A DNA stretch of 64,000 nt from a virus. The position numbers and the translations under genes were made by a program. This document shows, piece by piece, positions 24,384 through 32,869 of this stretch. The stretch's first letter is position 1, and each line of letters starts with the position of its first letter. A model generated the notes under the pieces. It ran no database searches. It saw nothing but the letters and a program-made list of their open reading frames with translations, and was not told where the DNA came from. The DNA lies in IMG/VR virus record IMGVR_UViG_3300032523_001366, positions 1-64,000 of that record, one strand, 5' to 3'.

Positions 24384-24640
24384 AGACCCTAGATCTGGAT
24401 ACCGAATCTCAGGAACTGGATGAGCCAAAGAAACCGAAGGCCAGCGTACCGGCCAAGATACTAACCAGCCTAAGGAAGCTTGTAAGCTTTCCTGACAACC
24501 CTGTAAAGGTTGAGGCTTTAAACGTTTACTCCACTAGGTGGAGAGTTAACGTGTGGACTGTAGGAGATAACAACGCCAGGGTAGAAGCGTCCTGGTTTGT
24601 AGTTGCCACTGACAAGGGCGACATAGTTTCGTTTAACTAG
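24380..24640 (+). CDS. Unknown 86-aa protein
   Basis: 86 residues; GGAGGCCTC precedes the ATG. Charged N-terminus, then strand-rich sequence (RWRVNVWTVGDNNARVEASW). A terminator follows directly. Function unknown. Confidence 0.7.
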   Translation: MKTLDLDTESQELDEPKKPKASVPAKILTSLRKLVSFPDNPVKVEALNVYSTRWRVNVWTVGDNNARVEASWFVVATDKGDIVSFN

Positions 24641-24659
24641 TTCAGAGTCTTTATTCCCG

Positions 24660-24691
24660 GCCTCGACTATAGTTTAGTCGAGGCTTTTTTG
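24660..24691 (+). terminator. Intrinsic terminator
   Basis: GCCTCGACTA pairs perfectly with TAGTCGAGGC around TAGTT, followed by six T and GTTT. Confidence 0.92.
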
Positions 24692-24717
24692 TTTCGATAA
24701 CTTAAAGGAAAAGTAAC

Positions 24718-25245
24718 ATGGCGATTAAGAAAAGCAGTAAGAGTAAAGTTAAGGGTAAGGTAAAAAGCCCTAAGGAGATTTATGTTCTAGATTACAGAGG
24801 ACTCACCTACAACGGGTCTACAGTTATTAAGAACCCGGCATTATTGAAATCGACTCTAAAGAAAAATAAACTTGATAGAGAGGCTTTTTTACTTGAGCGG
24901 AAGGCCGCCTTAGAGAAAGAGCTAAAAAGGTATCCTGTATTAAAGGCTTCACCTAAAGTTAAAGCTAAAACAACTACGATGGTTGTGGACAGTAAGTCCA
25001 TTCTAAGAAAAACCAATGGAAGGTACGTAATGGACGCCTTTGACCTTAATAATTTGATGGGTACGCTTGTTCAGATGGCCAGCAACCATCAAACTGGTCA
25101 TAACCTCTTTGGTAGATCCGGCCTCATTACCAACATAAAAGACTTTAGTATTAAAATTACATATCGTAATCATGGTGTTAATATGAGAGCCATGGTGGAT
25201 GGGTCTCAGAGAGATACGTGGAGAAGGAAAGGCGAAAAGGGTTAG
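24718..25245 (+). CDS. Lys-rich protein, 175 aa
   Basis: 175 residues after AAAGGAAAAGTAAC. The first 20 residues are nearly all Lys and Ser, and Lys-rich segments recur, so nucleic-acid binding is likely. The end is RDTWRRKGEKG. No family recognised. Confidence 0.65.
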   Translation: MAIKKSSKSKVKGKVKSPKEIYVLDYRGLTYNGSTVIKNPALLKSTLKKNKLDREAFLLERKAALEKELKRYPVLKASPKVKAKTTTMVVDSKSILRKTNGRYVMDAFDLNNLMGTLVQMASNHQTGHNLFGRSGLITNIKDFSIKITYRNHGVNMRAMVDGSQRDTWRRKGEKG

Positions 25246-25261
25246 TATGTATTAAGCACTA

Positions 25262-25290
25262 AGTGCTCTCACGTAGAGGGCACTACTTTT
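25262..25290 (+). terminator. Probable intrinsic terminator
   Basis: AGTGCTCTC pairs with GAGGGCACT (one wobble) around ACGTA, then ACTTTT. Confidence 0.65.
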
Positions 25291-25307
25291 ATCATAGGAG
25301 AATAGAA

Positions 25308-25769
25308 ATGGGTATGGACGTTTATGGTGTAGAGAACAAGGAAGCTTACTTTAGGGCGAATATCTGGTCGTGGGCAGCTATTCATGACCTTATAAGGAAG
25401 CTAGGGGCTGACCTTGTGGACCAGAAAACTTTGGAAAATATGGGCTCCAATAGTGGAGCCGGAATAACCGATCCAAAGGACTGCGTTACATTAGCAAACC
25501 GAATGGACATGTGGATGGAGCACAATACAGCCGGGTCTGAGATACTTCCTCAGGCCGGTGATATGGTGTTCTCTATGGGAGAGGCAATTAGGTCTGCGGT
25601 CGCCGGCCTCATAGACAACATGAAAAGTGAGGCCGAGGCCAAAGGTAAAGAGTTTGATGAGTCTGAAGTAACCCTAAGCAATGACGCGTTTACCTACAAG
25701 GTAGAGGACGACCACCTTAAAGAGTTTATCACTTTCCTTAGGGGGTGTGGTGGCTTTGAGGTGCACTAA
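25308..25769 (+). CDS. MGMDVYG family protein, 153 aa
   Basis: 153 residues from ATG 25308 (AGGAGAATAGAA upstream). The opening MGMDVYGVENKEAYFRANIW matches a widespread uncharacterised phage/bacterial family whose members begin MGMDVYG and have a Trp-rich segment after YFR. Function unknown in the family. The stop overlaps the next start (TAATG). Confidence 0.75.
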   Translation: MGMDVYGVENKEAYFRANIWSWAAIHDLIRKLGADLVDQKTLENMGSNSGAGITDPKDCVTLANRMDMWMEHNTAGSEILPQAGDMVFSMGEAIRSAVAGLIDNMKSEAEAKGKEFDESEVTLSNDAFTYKVEDDHLKEFITFLRGCGGFEVH

Positions 25770-26641
25770 TGAAAAAGAAAACTGCTCACAGGTTCTATAA
25801 AGAGTGCTTCTTTAAGCATCTTAGTGATGTAGTCGATAAGGTAAAACCTACAAGGTCATATCTAGCTAGGTTTTATGAACTCGCTAGAGACAAAAGAATA
25901 AAGTTCCTTAATAGGTTAATGAAGCGTAGTCCAGAAATAAAAGAAAAGCATAAATATCTTTGTTTTGCTTTATCCAAGTGCAAAATGCCGCTTTACCTAG
26001 CAGTAAAAGGTTTTGCACCTAAGTCTGGTGGCGCTTCTTTATACTGCAGCAAGACTAGGTTCTGTGCTCATTGTTGGGTGCGAGTTACCTGCAGCTCTTT
26101 TATAGAAATGGTAAAAAAGATGACTAGGTATGACCACTACGCGTTTGCATACAAGGAGAAAATTAGCTTTATAGACCTAGATGCATCCGTAGGGCATATA
26201 TTTATAGAGTGTAGTAGAATGTTTACCAAGAGGCATAGGTTCTCTAAGGCTAATCTTAACAGGGATGGTATTCTAGGAATTACTGAAACCCTGTGTGTGT
26301 ATCCTATGGTTATGCAAGGTAAAAAAGTTTTAGCTTTGCAGCTTAGGCAGTTAGCTTATTGTAGCAATATCTCTGGATTCTACGAGTCTTCGACCATTAG
26401 GTCAGAGGTAAAACTAGGAGAGCCTTCTATACAGTTCTGCAGCTACCCAGCGAGATCTCTTAGAGGAAGTGCCGAGACTCAAATAAAAATAGACCATGTA
26501 TTAAAGAGACTTAGGCTTACACGAAGGGCGGGTATTATGTATAACCCCTGTATACCCTTGCCGCCTATACCGGTAAAAGTGGAGACGTCTCTTCTATTAC
26601 CTAATACAATTAGTTTAGATGCCGTCAAAACTATAACCTAA
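25769..26641 (+). CDS. Basic Cys-containing protein, 290 aa
   Basis: 290 residues, start overlapping the previous stop. Very basic N-terminus; a cysteine cluster YCSKTRFCAHCWVRVTC around residues 92-108 may bind zinc. The look is faintly like Cys-rich segments of rolling-circle plasmid Rep proteins, but no HUH histidine motif or catalytic tyrosine context is evident, so that is not called. A near-copy of the dispersed palindrome lies at 26581. Confidence 0.7.
   Translation: MKKKTAHRFYKECFFKHLSDVVDKVKPTRSYLARFYELARDKRIKFLNRLMKRSPEIKEKHKYLCFALSKCKMPLYLAVKGFAPKSGGASLYCSKTRFCAHCWVRVTCSSFIEMVKKMTRYDHYAFAYKEKISFIDLDASVGHIFIECSRMFTKRHRFSKANLNRDGILGITETLCVYPMVMQGKKVLALQLRQLAYCSNISGFYESSTIRSEVKLGEPSIQFCSYPARSLRGSAETQIKIDHVLKRLRLTRRAGIMYNPCIPLPPIPVKVETSLLLPNTISLDAVKTIT
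26581..26592. repeat. Dispersed palindrome variant GGAGACGTCTCT
   Basis: One mismatch (final C to T), in the 290-aa gene, first G at the third codon position. Confidence 0.7.
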
Positions 26642-26653
26642 GAAAGAACAACT

Positions 26654-27127
26654 ATGGTAAATGAATTAAAACTAAAGGCCTATATAGTTATGGTTCCACC
26701 TGTATTTGCAGTACTTACGGCTAATCTTCCTAAGTACCCTGCTCCAGGTGAGTCCTATAACCATAAGCAGATGGTAGACGTTCTTACCATATTTGATAAG
26801 AGGTGGAAGGCTGCGGGCTCTCCGGCTGATAGAGAGCCCTATGCCCTGTCTTCTAACAAAGATGGTATTGTGGAAAATCTTCCCGTAAGGTTAACTCATG
26901 ATCAGATTTATTCTGAGCTAGCTGCCGATGCCTATATAGAGGCCGTAGCCGAGAAGGAGTCCTCAAACCTGTTGTTGAAAGAACTCCTCAGCTTAGATAA
27001 CAGCCATGAAGGCGATCCTGATGATATCGATAACTACAGCGAGCCACATGGAGGTGGCGAAAAGTGCGAAATAAGAAAGACAAACAAGACAAAGGCGAAA
27101 AGCCTAAGTTTGAAAAAGAAAAAGTAG
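26654..27127 (+). CDS. Unknown 157-aa protein
   Basis: 157 residues from ATG 26654; the binding site AAGAAAGAAC is weak. Hydrophobic N-terminus (AYIVMVPPVFAVLTA), acidic middle and a Lys-rich tail that overlaps the next gene in another frame by 64 bases. Function unknown. Confidence 0.65.
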   Translation: MVNELKLKAYIVMVPPVFAVLTANLPKYPAPGESYNHKQMVDVLTIFDKRWKAAGSPADREPYALSSNKDGIVENLPVRLTHDQIYSELAADAYIEAVAEKESSNLLLKELLSLDNSHEGDPDDIDNYSEPHGGGEKCEIRKTNKTKAKSLSLKKKK

Positions 27128-27321
27128 CTAAGCACAAAAAGCGCTATCCATCTGGCGGAGTTAAAAAATGCTTACGTTGCGACGAGGAATTTCTATCCAG
27201 CGACGTAATCTCCAACAGAATATGCGTGAACTGTTCTAGACTAATAAATAAAGAGTGGATCCCGGACGTACATAAATCTGGGTATAGCTCTCCTCTTGAG
27301 TCTGTAGACGATTGGTTTTAA
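27064..27321 (+). CDS. Zinc-ribbon protein, 85 aa, GTG start
   Basis: 85 residues from GTG 27064, with GGAGGTGG about ten bases upstream. Basic N-terminus, then CLRC (near 37) and CVNC (near 56), a typical zinc ribbon. It converges on the csrA-like gene, the stops being separated by seven bases. Probably nucleic-acid binding. Confidence 0.65.
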   Translation: MRNKKDKQDKGEKPKFEKEKVAKHKKRYPSGGVKKCLRCDEEFLSSDVISNRICVNCSRLINKEWIPDVHKSGYSSPLESVDDWF

Positions 27322-27328
27322 GCTACCA

Positions 27329-27526
27329 CTATCTTGATATGTCTTTCTCCTCTAAGGATATTGTTTTTCTTATCGTTCTGCTGCAGGGCTCTTCTCTGGA
27401 TACTCTTACACTTTCCGGGGCCTCTATTCCAACTTTAACCTGGCTATTGCCTATTCTGGTAATAGTTATATAAATATTATTATTTATAACTATGGTTTCA
27501 TTGACTCGCCTTGATATCACTAGCAT
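27329..27526 (-). CDS. csrA: CsrA-like RNA-binding translational regulator
   Basis: 65 residues on the minus strand after AAGGAGGCTTTAT. It aligns along its whole length with CsrA: start MLVISRRVNETIVI, central QVKVGIEAP, and VSREEPCSR, with Arg44, the key RNA-binding arginine of CsrA, in place. CsrA dimers bind GGA-containing hairpin loops near ribosome binding sites and repress or stabilise mRNAs. In a phage this could retune host mRNAs or time phage gene expression. It is divergent from the sigma-like gene with 97 bases between them. Confidence 0.93.
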   Translation of the reverse strand: MLVISRRVNETIVINNNIYITITRIGNSQVKVGIEAPESVRVSREEPCSRTIRKTISLEEKDISR

Positions 27527-27623
27527 ATAAAGCCTCCTTACTGGTAACGGGGTGCTACATATTTTGTATTGATTTGCTACAAAGTTTCAACCAGTTATGG
27601 AACAATTTTTAATTGGAGATTAA

Positions 27624-28361
27624 ATGCGTAAACTTGCACAAAGACCCAGGCACCCTAACCTAGACCAGGCCTGGGAAGACCACAAAAAGCTAATTGTATG
27701 GTGGGCAAATAAGTTAAAGAAGTGGACTAGTAGCTTAAACCAAGCATCGCAACAAGATAGAGATTCGATAGTGTCCTACCTATTCCTTAAGCTGAATAAT
27801 GACCTGTGGTTATGGGACCCTAAAAGGGGGGTTAAGTTCTCCACATATTTTTCCGTCCATATACCCCAGCACTATGCTCTGCACTATTTACGGTTTGAGT
27901 CCGACGCTGGAATGGCCGCCTGGGTGGCTAGGTCTACAAAGAGCACCAAACTGTTTAAGTGTAAAGTTATAAACGAGTCAGTCTTGATCGGAAGACGCGA
28001 TGTCAATAGGAACACTAAAGAACCTTCTACCGGGTACTACGATATAGAGTCTAAAGATAGAAGAGACTACTATAGCTGGGTTTACGATGTCATAGGTGAG
28101 ATGGGCGGTAAGGAAGAGGCGTGGAAGAAGCTTACTATGAACATGGATAAGAAAAATGTAAGGATACTTCATAGAAGATTTGTTTTAGGAGAAGCTCTAA
28201 AGCAAGTAGGCAAGTTCTTTGGCTTAAGCAAGGAAAGAATAAGGCAGGTAGAGTTTGCAGCCCTATGTAAAATGAGCAGAAGATTCAACGCGGATAAATC
28301 GCTGAAGACCATAACCAAAGAACACGGGTTAAAAACTAGGCATACTTATCCATCATACTAG
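27624..28361 (+). CDS. Sigma-70 family RNA polymerase sigma factor
   Basis: 245 residues after AATTGGAGATTAA. Region 2 is visible around 50-95 (WDPKRGVKFSTYFSVHIPQH, the familiar form of a sigma core-binding and -10 recognition helix), and region 4 around 185-215 (ALKQVGKFFGLSKERIRQVE, a helix-turn-helix for -35 recognition). It lacks room for regions 1.1 and most of 3. Probably directs host RNA polymerase to phage promoters; the shared elements at 3591 and 54792 are candidate targets. A late-gene role is inferred. Confidence 0.88.
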   Translation: MRKLAQRPRHPNLDQAWEDHKKLIVWWANKLKKWTSSLNQASQQDRDSIVSYLFLKLNNDLWLWDPKRGVKFSTYFSVHIPQHYALHYLRFESDAGMAAWVARSTKSTKLFKCKVINESVLIGRRDVNRNTKEPSTGYYDIESKDRRDYYSWVYDVIGEMGGKEEAWKKLTMNMDKKNVRILHRRFVLGEALKQVGKFFGLSKERIRQVEFAALCKMSRRFNADKSLKTITKEHGLKTRHTYPSY

Positions 28362-28373
28362 ATCGGAGATTCA

Positions 28374-29528
28374 ATGACTGACCTTCTCAAGAATATAAAG
28401 TTTAAATCTAAGCCGGTAGCCGTAGTCAGCTCAGATTGGCACTTGGCCTTTAATGCATGGAAGAAGCATCCCGACATAAATGGCGATGCTGAGCACTCCT
28501 TGACTCAGATAGTAGATATCTCTATAGAGATGGGGGTTCCACTAATAGCTGCTGGTGATCTATTTGATAAGAAGACAACAGACTCGTACTCTGTTATAGC
28601 TGCATCTACTCAGATGAGTAGAATGCATGCTAAGCGGCTTCCGGTGTATTATGTACAGGGTCAGCATGAGATGTCTCATCCGACATGGATGAGTCTATTC
28701 CCAACATGCATTAACGTACATAATGAATTCTTCAAGATAGGTAACTTTAACTTATTTGGGTACGACTACTTCGTACCCACGTCTGTAGAGGACTCATATA
28801 GCAGGTTTAAAGAAGCCGATATATTAGTAACCCATCAGACTTGGTCTGAGTTGTTGCCTAAGCATAGGTCCAACCTTTATTGCTCTTATGGCCTTGTAGC
28901 TAGTAACATTCCGTACAAGGCCATAATAAGCGGAGATTATCACTCACACTTCGTGGATAAGATACACGGATCAAACTGTGTATTTGTTTCTCCAGGAAGT
29001 ACCTGTCTTCAGGACCTAAGTGAACCACCAAATAAAGCAGTGTGGGTTATGACTGAGAACATGGAGTTTGTTTCCGTTCCTATAAGGTCAAGGGTTCTTA
29101 TAAACGTGACCATAAACTCTGATAACGATTTATTTGTGTCTGTTAGCCTGGCCGATAAAATGGTAGTCGGCGATTTAACTAATGGTATAGGTAAGCCCAT
29201 CTTGCGTATAAAATATAACACAGACATAAAGAATGTGTACGCAGCTATGAACAACGCCTACAAAGATAAGGCGTACCTAGACTTCAAACCTATCATAGAG
29301 GAAGAAGTTACAGATAATCCTGTAGACTACCACCCTATAAAGATGGCCACTAGCTCTATAGGGGAGATATTCTGTGAGTCATTGAGCACCTGTTTTCCTA
29401 AGGATCACAGAGGCATTACAGATGTTGGAAGGCTATGGAGCACCACCACTCTGGACGAACTTAGAAAAGAGATAGGGGCTATATCCGGTGAAATAAAGGA
29501 TATTGATAACACTAAACCAAAGGAGTAG
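28374..29528 (+). CDS. SbcD/Mre11-like nuclease subunit (gp47-like)
   Basis: 384 residues, 12 bases after the sigma gene. Metallophosphoesterase motifs are in order: SDWH (Asp21, His23), GDLFD (Asp62), GQHE (96-99, the usual GNHD changed at two positions), VTHQ and GDYHSH (187-192). It forms the nuclease half of the SbcCD/T4 gp46-gp47 complex with the next gene, processing DNA ends for recombination-dependent replication. Confidence 0.93.
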   Translation: MTDLLKNIKFKSKPVAVVSSDWHLAFNAWKKHPDINGDAEHSLTQIVDISIEMGVPLIAAGDLFDKKTTDSYSVIAASTQMSRMHAKRLPVYYVQGQHEMSHPTWMSLFPTCINVHNEFFKIGNFNLFGYDYFVPTSVEDSYSRFKEADILVTHQTWSELLPKHRSNLYCSYGLVASNIPYKAIISGDYHSHFVDKIHGSNCVFVSPGSTCLQDLSEPPNKAVWVMTENMEFVSVPIRSRVLINVTINSDNDLFVSVSLADKMVVGDLTNGIGKPILRIKYNTDIKNVYAAMNNAYKDKAYLDFKPIIEEEVTDNPVDYHPIKMATSSIGEIFCESLSTCFPKDHRGITDVGRLWSTTTLDELRKEIGAISGEIKDIDNTKPKE

Positions 29529-29530
29529 AC

Positions 29531-31678
29531 ATGAGATTAGAAAGACTTAAGCTGAAGAACTTTTGTCAACATAGGGAACTAGACTGGACGTTCCCTAGCG
29601 GTATTGTTGCTATCACAGGCCCTAATGGTTCTGGTAAGTCTAATTCTATTAAGGCAGCTTACGCTGCCTTAACAGGTGACTTCAAAAGGAACGAAGGCGT
29701 AGCGATAGACAATATTAATAAGTTGTGCCTTGAGAAAGACGAAAGCTCTATAGAACTTACGTTCTCTACTAGTGGAAACGTATCCACTATTATCAGATCA
29801 CTAAGGCCTAACAAAAGGTCTCTAGTCATAAATGGAGGATCCCCTATCATTGCCGATAAAGATATATCGGCAGCTATAGAAGGCCTAATAGGCGTTAACT
29901 CAAACATACTGAGCGAGTACATCTTTGTTGACCAGTGGAAGATGTTCGAGGTATTCACAGCCTCTAAATCTGAAAGGATGTCAGCCCTTCAGTCGTTATA
30001 CGGCCTAGGCAGGGCAGAGGTGTGCTACGACGAGATATCTAAAACAATAAGCAAGATAAACATTCCTACTCCTTCTGAGTCTGTAGAAGACTTAGACTTG
30101 CAGATAAGGGAGAAGAGGCTTGTACTGAATGACTTTAAAAAATCATTGTCATCTATAACCCCTGAGTCTATAGATGTATCTTCACTTAATGACCAGCTGA
30201 AGTCAGTTAGGCAGATGAAGGCAGATAAGTCTAAGATAATTGAGCTAAAAGACAGCCTAGCCAAGGTCACTACTACTCTAAGGAACTTAGCAGCATCCTA
30301 TGAGTCGTTTAACATAGAAGGTATTCTTTGCGGCTTTAAAAACTTAGAAGAAATAAACTCTGCTATTAGATTACAGGAAGAAAACCTAGCCGCGTGGGGA
30401 GTTATAAGTGAAATAGGTCACAGGATGTCTCACTACCAAAATGAAATATCTGAATTTGAATCGCAAATTAAAGATTTAGGACCAGGCCCCGTTAAACCTG
30501 CTAAGTACTACGAGTCCGGTGGTGAAGATATGGAGCTGTTTAACTCTATGACAGGTTTACTTAGCTCTCAGACCTCTTGCCTAAAAGACCTTACAGGTAA
30601 AAACGAGTGCCCGGTGTGCAAGTCTTCAGGATCAGTACTAATAGAGGCTACTCAAGCACTAGAAGACTCTATATCTAAGCTTACACCGACTGTTGCTAAG
30701 ATGAAAGAAGACTACGTTACTAGTAGGAACTATGACCGTAGGTGGCTTATTTACTCCGAAGAGCTAAGCAAAATCTCTAATTACAAGTTCGTTAATAAAG
30801 AGAAATTAGACAAGCTTAAAAATACACAGGCTTTAAAACTTGAAAAGAAACCAGATAGAGACCATACATATTGCGTAACCGAAAAAACCAGGCTCTGCGA
30901 TATAAAGAATAAGTACGAATCCGCTTTAGTTAAACAGTCGGAGGAGATGTCTTTATTGGGATTCTACCGAGGCCAAGCTGACTCTATGACAGAGCAAATC
31001 TCAAAGCTAGAATTGTCTTGCCCAGAAGTTAACAGCTTAGACGATTACTCTAGAGTAGAGTCTGCTCTTTTGGAGTCTATAGCCACTAGAAGTAATAACA
31101 AAGAGATTCTTATAAGAATCGAAGAAGGTATAAAATCTTATACTGAATCCATAGAGTACTTAGAGAACAGAAGGAAGAGAATATCTTTGGACTTAGACGA
31201 GGCTAGGATTAATATAGATATAAGAAACCACCTAGAGACTCTTAAAGAGGTTATGCATAAGTCTAACCTACCTAGGAAGGTGGCGGTTAATTATCTTAAA
31301 CAGACTGTGTCTAAGATGAATAACTACTTAGAGGACTTCCACGCACCCTTTAGAGTTTACTCAGATGATGAGCTAACTTTTTGGGCTAAGTTTAATGACA
31401 ACAGAAGCCTTCCGGCATCTAGGTTATCAGGAGGCGAAAAAGTATTGCTCTCTTTAGCGTTTAGGTTGGCTGTTCAGTTTGGAGTAGCCTCTAGTGTTAA
31501 TTTGCTAGTTCTTGACGAGCCCACTGTCGGACTTGACGATGATAACATAGAATGCTTGGAGACCGCGTTCAATAGGTTACGAGCAATGTCAGTATCTTCA
31601 GGCCTTCAGGTATTGGTAGTCAGTCATGAAAAGGCCATGGAGAGAATGTGTGATCATACGCTTTCCTTATATAGGTGA
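29531..31678 (+). CDS. SbcC/Rad50-like ATPase (gp46-like)
   Basis: 715 residues. Walker A GPNGSGKS (30-37), long coiled-coil arms with a zinc hook CPVC (360-363) at the apex, signature LSGGEK (632-637) and Walker B LDEPT (Asp662, Glu663). This is the ATPase subunit that controls the nuclease encoded just upstream, from which it is separated by two bases. Confidence 0.95.
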   Translation: MRLERLKLKNFCQHRELDWTFPSGIVAITGPNGSGKSNSIKAAYAALTGDFKRNEGVAIDNINKLCLEKDESSIELTFSTSGNVSTIIRSLRPNKRSLVINGGSPIIADKDISAAIEGLIGVNSNILSEYIFVDQWKMFEVFTASKSERMSALQSLYGLGRAEVCYDEISKTISKINIPTPSESVEDLDLQIREKRLVLNDFKKSLSSITPESIDVSSLNDQLKSVRQMKADKSKIIELKDSLAKVTTTLRNLAASYESFNIEGILCGFKNLEEINSAIRLQEENLAAWGVISEIGHRMSHYQNEISEFESQIKDLGPGPVKPAKYYESGGEDMELFNSMTGLLSSQTSCLKDLTGKNECPVCKSSGSVLIEATQALEDSISKLTPTVAKMKEDYVTSRNYDRRWLIYSEELSKISNYKFVNKEKLDKLKNTQALKLEKKPDRDHTYCVTEKTRLCDIKNKYESALVKQSEEMSLLGFYRGQADSMTEQISKLELSCPEVNSLDDYSRVESALLESIATRSNNKEILIRIEEGIKSYTESIEYLENRRKRISLDLDEARINIDIRNHLETLKEVMHKSNLPRKVAVNYLKQTVSKMNNYLEDFHAPFRVYSDDELTFWAKFNDNRSLPASRLSGGEKVLLSLAFRLAVQFGVASSVNLLVLDEPTVGLDDDNIECLETAFNRLRAMSVSSGLQVLVVSHEKAMERMCDHTLSLYR

Positions 31679-31681
31679 TTA

Positions 31682-32686
31682 ATGACCAATATAATCGATA
31701 GTTCTTATTTAAAGGCCACCTCTGATGAGGACGGTAAGATATGGATTATAGACGGCGATAAGATGCCTAAGAAGGTTGGTATAGGCGTTGGTGAGTTCGT
31801 AGACAGCATGCTAGACTCCAAGGAACACAAGTTTGTTAGAGTCTTAGCTTCCCCTTTGAACTACCCGCTAATAACAAAGCTATACCAATTAAAGAAAGTC
31901 GGAAACATAGACTCAGTACAGATAGCTACACCTCTTCTTATGCAGAAGAATCGACCAGAGAGCTCACTTCTCAGAATGCGTTTGTGTACTTTGCCCGCTT
32001 CATTAGGTGGATTTCACGAGGTTACTTGTGACGATTTTGCAATGTACACTTTGGCTGGTATGGTCGATTCATTAAGGAAGGTAGAACTCAATAAAAAGAA
32101 AGATGGATCTCTTACGATTAAGTCACAAAAGGAATACGACAAGCTCTGCCTAGCCGTAACCGATCTTCTAGCCGCCCAGCCTATATGGAGTTACGTTAGC
32201 TTTATAGACTCTCTTGACCCTGTGTTAATGGCTGCAGTTCTTACTAGCATAGGAGATCCTAGATGGTTTATTAACCCAGATAGGCCTGATAGGTTATCCA
32301 AGCTTTACTCTTGGATGGGACTTTCAGGAGACAGAAGCTGTGACGGCAAAACTTACAGAAGAAAATGTACAGAGCTATGCTGGTATGGTGGAAGCCTAGG
32401 AGGATACAGGGAGTACAAAGATTTTCCTACAATACTTAAGGACAAGATGGGCGACCCAGGCTGCTTTGTAGTAAAGTACGCTTTTGATAAGTGGGGGCCT
32501 GACCCTTCATTATGGCCTCATGATAGGATATCAAAGTTCCTAATAAAGTTTGTAAGGCTGTCTTGGCTGGACTGCATATACCCCTACCCTAATCCTTGGA
32601 TGGAAGGTCTTTTTGATTATAAGAGCATCTTTAAATCTAAGGGCAGTGCTAGGGCCTTCGAGAGTTTTATTAAAAAAATAATTTGA
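31682..32686 (+). CDS. Unknown 334-aa protein in replication block
   Basis: 334 residues starting three bases after the SbcC-like gene. Contains GDPRWFINPDRPDRLSKL and several Trp/Tyr-rich segments. No domain recognised. Its position between the SbcC-like and UvsW-like genes suggests a recombination or replication accessory role. Confidence 0.75.
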   Translation: MTNIIDSSYLKATSDEDGKIWIIDGDKMPKKVGIGVGEFVDSMLDSKEHKFVRVLASPLNYPLITKLYQLKKVGNIDSVQIATPLLMQKNRPESSLLRMRLCTLPASLGGFHEVTCDDFAMYTLAGMVDSLRKVELNKKKDGSLTIKSQKEYDKLCLAVTDLLAAQPIWSYVSFIDSLDPVLMAAVLTSIGDPRWFINPDRPDRLSKLYSWMGLSGDRSCDGKTYRRKCTELCWYGGSLGGYREYKDFPTILKDKMGDPGCFVVKYAFDKWGPDPSLWPHDRISKFLIKFVRLSWLDCIYPYPNPWMEGLFDYKSIFKSKGSARAFESFIKKII

Positions 32687-32869
32687 CGTAACTTGTTGGT
32701 ATAACGAGCCTTTTGACCCAGCCTCTTTAAAGTTGGCCTTAACCGGTTGACTGTTACCCCACATAGAAATAGAATTAGAGCCTAGACAACAACCAAGCTG
32801 ATGCAGGGGCTGATATTTTCACCCACCGCAGTGATTCAATTCTTGGAACATAAGGCGAAAGGTATATAC

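Noticed and set aside
25769-26641. Rolling-circle Rep-like protein
   Set aside because: The cysteine-rich segment is suggestive, but no HUH motif or catalytic tyrosine context is present.
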